From contig NZ_LMPS01000004.1 in assembly GCF_001424405.1 (NCBI RefSeq), positions 368,537 to 432,536 on the forward strand: a stretch of 64,000 nt of DNA, in the 5' to 3' direction. The number at the start of each line of letters is the position of its first letter. Position 1 is the first letter of the stretch. Shown here piece by piece: positions 62,689 to 64,000 of the stretch. The DNA comes from Dyadobacter sp. Leaf189. Its GTDB lineage: Bacteria > Bacteroidota > Bacteroidia > Cytophagales > Spirosomataceae. The notes beneath the pieces are model-generated. The model ran no database searches. It was not told where the DNA came from and worked only from the letters and a program-made list of their open reading frames with translations. Both the position numbers and the translations under genes were made by a program.

Positions 62689-64000
62689 ATGAAAAAACTT
62701 CTGATTGCCCTCTTCGCATGCTCTTCCATTGCGGGTTATGCACAGCAAAAAAACACCCTTCTTGATCAAGCGTTCTGGAAGAATTCTCCGGACGTTAATA
62801 CAGTAAAAGCAGAAATCCAGAAAGGAGCAGATCCTGCTCAGCTGAACCCGATGAGCTTTGATGCAGTCGTCATGGCGATCAACTCGGGAGCTCCCCAGTC
62901 AACCATTGAATTTTTACTCTCACAACCGGGAAATACGGTAGACAAGCTTACCCACGACGGCCGCACTTACCTGCACTGGGCCGCAAGCAGAGGAAACGTT
63001 GAGATCATGGAGTACCTAGTTTCAAAAGGTGCGAAAGCAGATGTAATTGACAGCCATGGCTCCACTCCGCTGAATTTCGCGGCCGGCGCCGGACAGGCGA
63101 ATACCAAAATCTACGAGATCTGCATTGCAAATGGCGCTAACCTGAAAAAGGACCTGAACCACGACGGCGCCAATGCATTGCTGCTGGCTGTGGCGAATGA
63201 TAAAGACCTGACACTTACCAATTATTTTGTTTCAAAAGGCCTGGACCTGAAAAGTACCGATGCTGCTGGCAATAATGCATTCAGCTATGCGGCGCGCGGT
63301 GGTAACATTGAAGTATTAAAAGCCCTTTTGCAAAAAGGAGTACCCGCCAATCCGACCGCCATGTTAATGGCTGCTCAGGGATCACGCCGTGGTGCCAATT
63401 CGATCGAAGTTTATAAGTACCTGGAAAGCCTGAATATCAAACCGAATGTAACTGGTAAAAATGGCCAGAATGCGCTGCATTCAGTTGTTCGCCGACCAAA
63501 GCAGGACGAAATTGTTACTTACTTCCTGTCAAAAGGCGTGGATGTGAACCAGGCTGACGAGGATGGAAATACGGTATTCATGAATGCAGCGGCTTCAAAC
63601 CCGGACACTGCAACGCTGGCGCTGCTTGCTCCGAAAGTAAAAAACATCAACCAGGCCAACCAGAAAGGTGCGACTGCACTTGCGCTGGCAGTACGCGGCA
63701 ATTCGCCTGCGGTGGTAAGTTACCTGCTCAGCAAAGGCGCTGACGTGAATGTAAGTGATCGCAGCGGAGATAACCTGGCTGCTTACCTGGTTCAGTCATA
63801 CAGTCCGCGCACCGCTGCTGATTTTGACGCAAAAATGAAGATCCTGCAAGACAAAGGATTGAAGCTCAATGCAGCGCAGCAAAACGGGAATACGCTCTAC
63901 CATCTGGCAGTTGCAAAAAATGACCTGGCGCTCGTGAAAAAGCTGGAAGCTTACCAGATCGATGTCAATGCAAAAAACAAGGAAGGAATTACTGCATTGC
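62689..64000 (+). CDS. Secreted ankyrin-repeat protein, 3' end outside the window
   Basis: The frame opens at 62689 (MKKLLIALFACSSIAGYAQ) and runs off the window edge after about 437 codons. The signal peptide ends near residue 19. Ankyrin repeats of 30-35 aa follow throughout, for example GRTYLHWAASRGNVEIMEYLVSKGA, HGSTPLNFAAGAG, GNNAFSYAARGGNIEVLKALLQKG, GQNALHSVVRR and GATALALAVRGNSPAVVSYLLSKGA, represented by their HWAA/NFAA/SYAA cores. Ankyrin stacks bind proteins; here the signal peptide puts the stack in the periplasm or outside. The partner is unknown and the C-terminus is not visible. Confidence 0.9.
   Translation, partial: MKKLLIALFACSSIAGYAQQKNTLLDQAFWKNSPDVNTVKAEIQKGADPAQLNPMSFDAVVMAINSGAPQSTIEFLLSQPGNTVDKLTHDGRTYLHWAASRGNVEIMEYLVSKGAKADVIDSHGSTPLNFAAGAGQANTKIYEICIANGANLKKDLNHDGANALLLAVANDKDLTLTNYFVSKGLDLKSTDAAGNNAFSYAARGGNIEVLKALLQKGVPANPTAMLMAAQGSRRGANSIEVYKYLESLNIKPNVTGKNGQNALHSVVRRPKQDEIVTYFLSKGVDVNQADEDGNTVFMNAAASNPDTATLALLAPKVKNINQANQKGATALALAVRGNSPAVVSYLLSKGADVNVSDRSGDNLAAYLVQSYSPRTAADFDAKMKILQDKGLKLNAAQQNGNTLYHLAVAKNDLALVKKLEAYQIDVNAKNKEGITAL

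Noticed and set aside
1-64000. tRNA, rRNA or CRISPR features
   Set aside because: No cloverleaf, rRNA-like segment or regularly spaced repeat/spacer array was seen; the 7-bp arrays are too short in period for CRISPR.

Overview
The window reads as chromosomal DNA of a Bacteroidota bacterium, most likely order Cytophagales and close to Dyadobacter (the genus is my inference, not a database result). The support is three SusC/SusD sites, an ECF sigma/FecR pair feeding a SusC with an STN domain, two proteins with type IX secretion C-terminal domains, TAnnTTTG-type promoter motifs, and a Bacteroidota-style kdp operon. I saw no tRNA, rRNA, CRISPR array or transposase.

Region by region. (1) 1-6151: the tail of a polysaccharide-utilisation-like operon: SusD C-terminus, a secreted beta-propeller resembling oligogalacturonate lyase, a Tat-signal FAD oxidoreductase with two Rossmann motifs, and a secreted protein with an SGAT motif of the kind that carries covalent FMN. 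(2) 6152-10345: a visibly A/T-richer island with a T9SS-exported trypsin-like protease, a small outer-membrane barrel and a T9SS-exported adhesin-like protein. (3) 10469-19375, minus strand: potassium transport, in transcription order a 27-aa micro-ORF, kdpF, kdpA, kdpB, kdpC, a porin, a KdpD N-terminal/Usp protein and a separate histidine kinase. Its spacers carry 7-bp tandem arrays and a long palindrome. (4) 19626-24178: small membrane protein, SDR plus AraC regulator, a DUF932-like gene, a GreA/Rnk-like protein and DedA. (5) 24416-33014: ECF sigma, FecR, SusC with STN, SusD, and a fused TIM-barrel/beta-propeller protein. (6) 33104-34732: YceI and a glycerophosphodiesterase.

(7) 34793-49971: a sialic acid locus. 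On the minus strand it runs SusC, SusD, NanA lyase, a NanM-like kelch mutarotase fused to a sodium/solute symporter, sialate O-acetylesterase, AGE-family 2-epimerase and sialidase. A divergent FadR-type GntR regulator and a sulfatase lie beside it. A shared 15-bp operator-like sequence links the susC and sulfatase promoters. The predicted route is: sialidase and esterase free and de-acetylate sialic acid, SusCD import it to the periplasm, the kelch domain mutarotates it, the symporter brings it into the cytoplasm, NanA makes ManNAc and the epimerase makes GlcNAc. The hexokinase and Nag genes are not in the window.

(8) 50008-57674: an iron/xenosiderophore uptake locus of Xus type: TonB receptor, DUF4374 lipoprotein, AraC regulator, DUF3325-like and DUF3649-like membrane proteins, PepSY membrane protein and a DUF4198 protein. 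(9) 57935-64000: AraC plus aldo/keto reductase, an unknown membrane protein, two uncharacterised envelope proteins and a secreted ankyrin-repeat protein cut by the window end.
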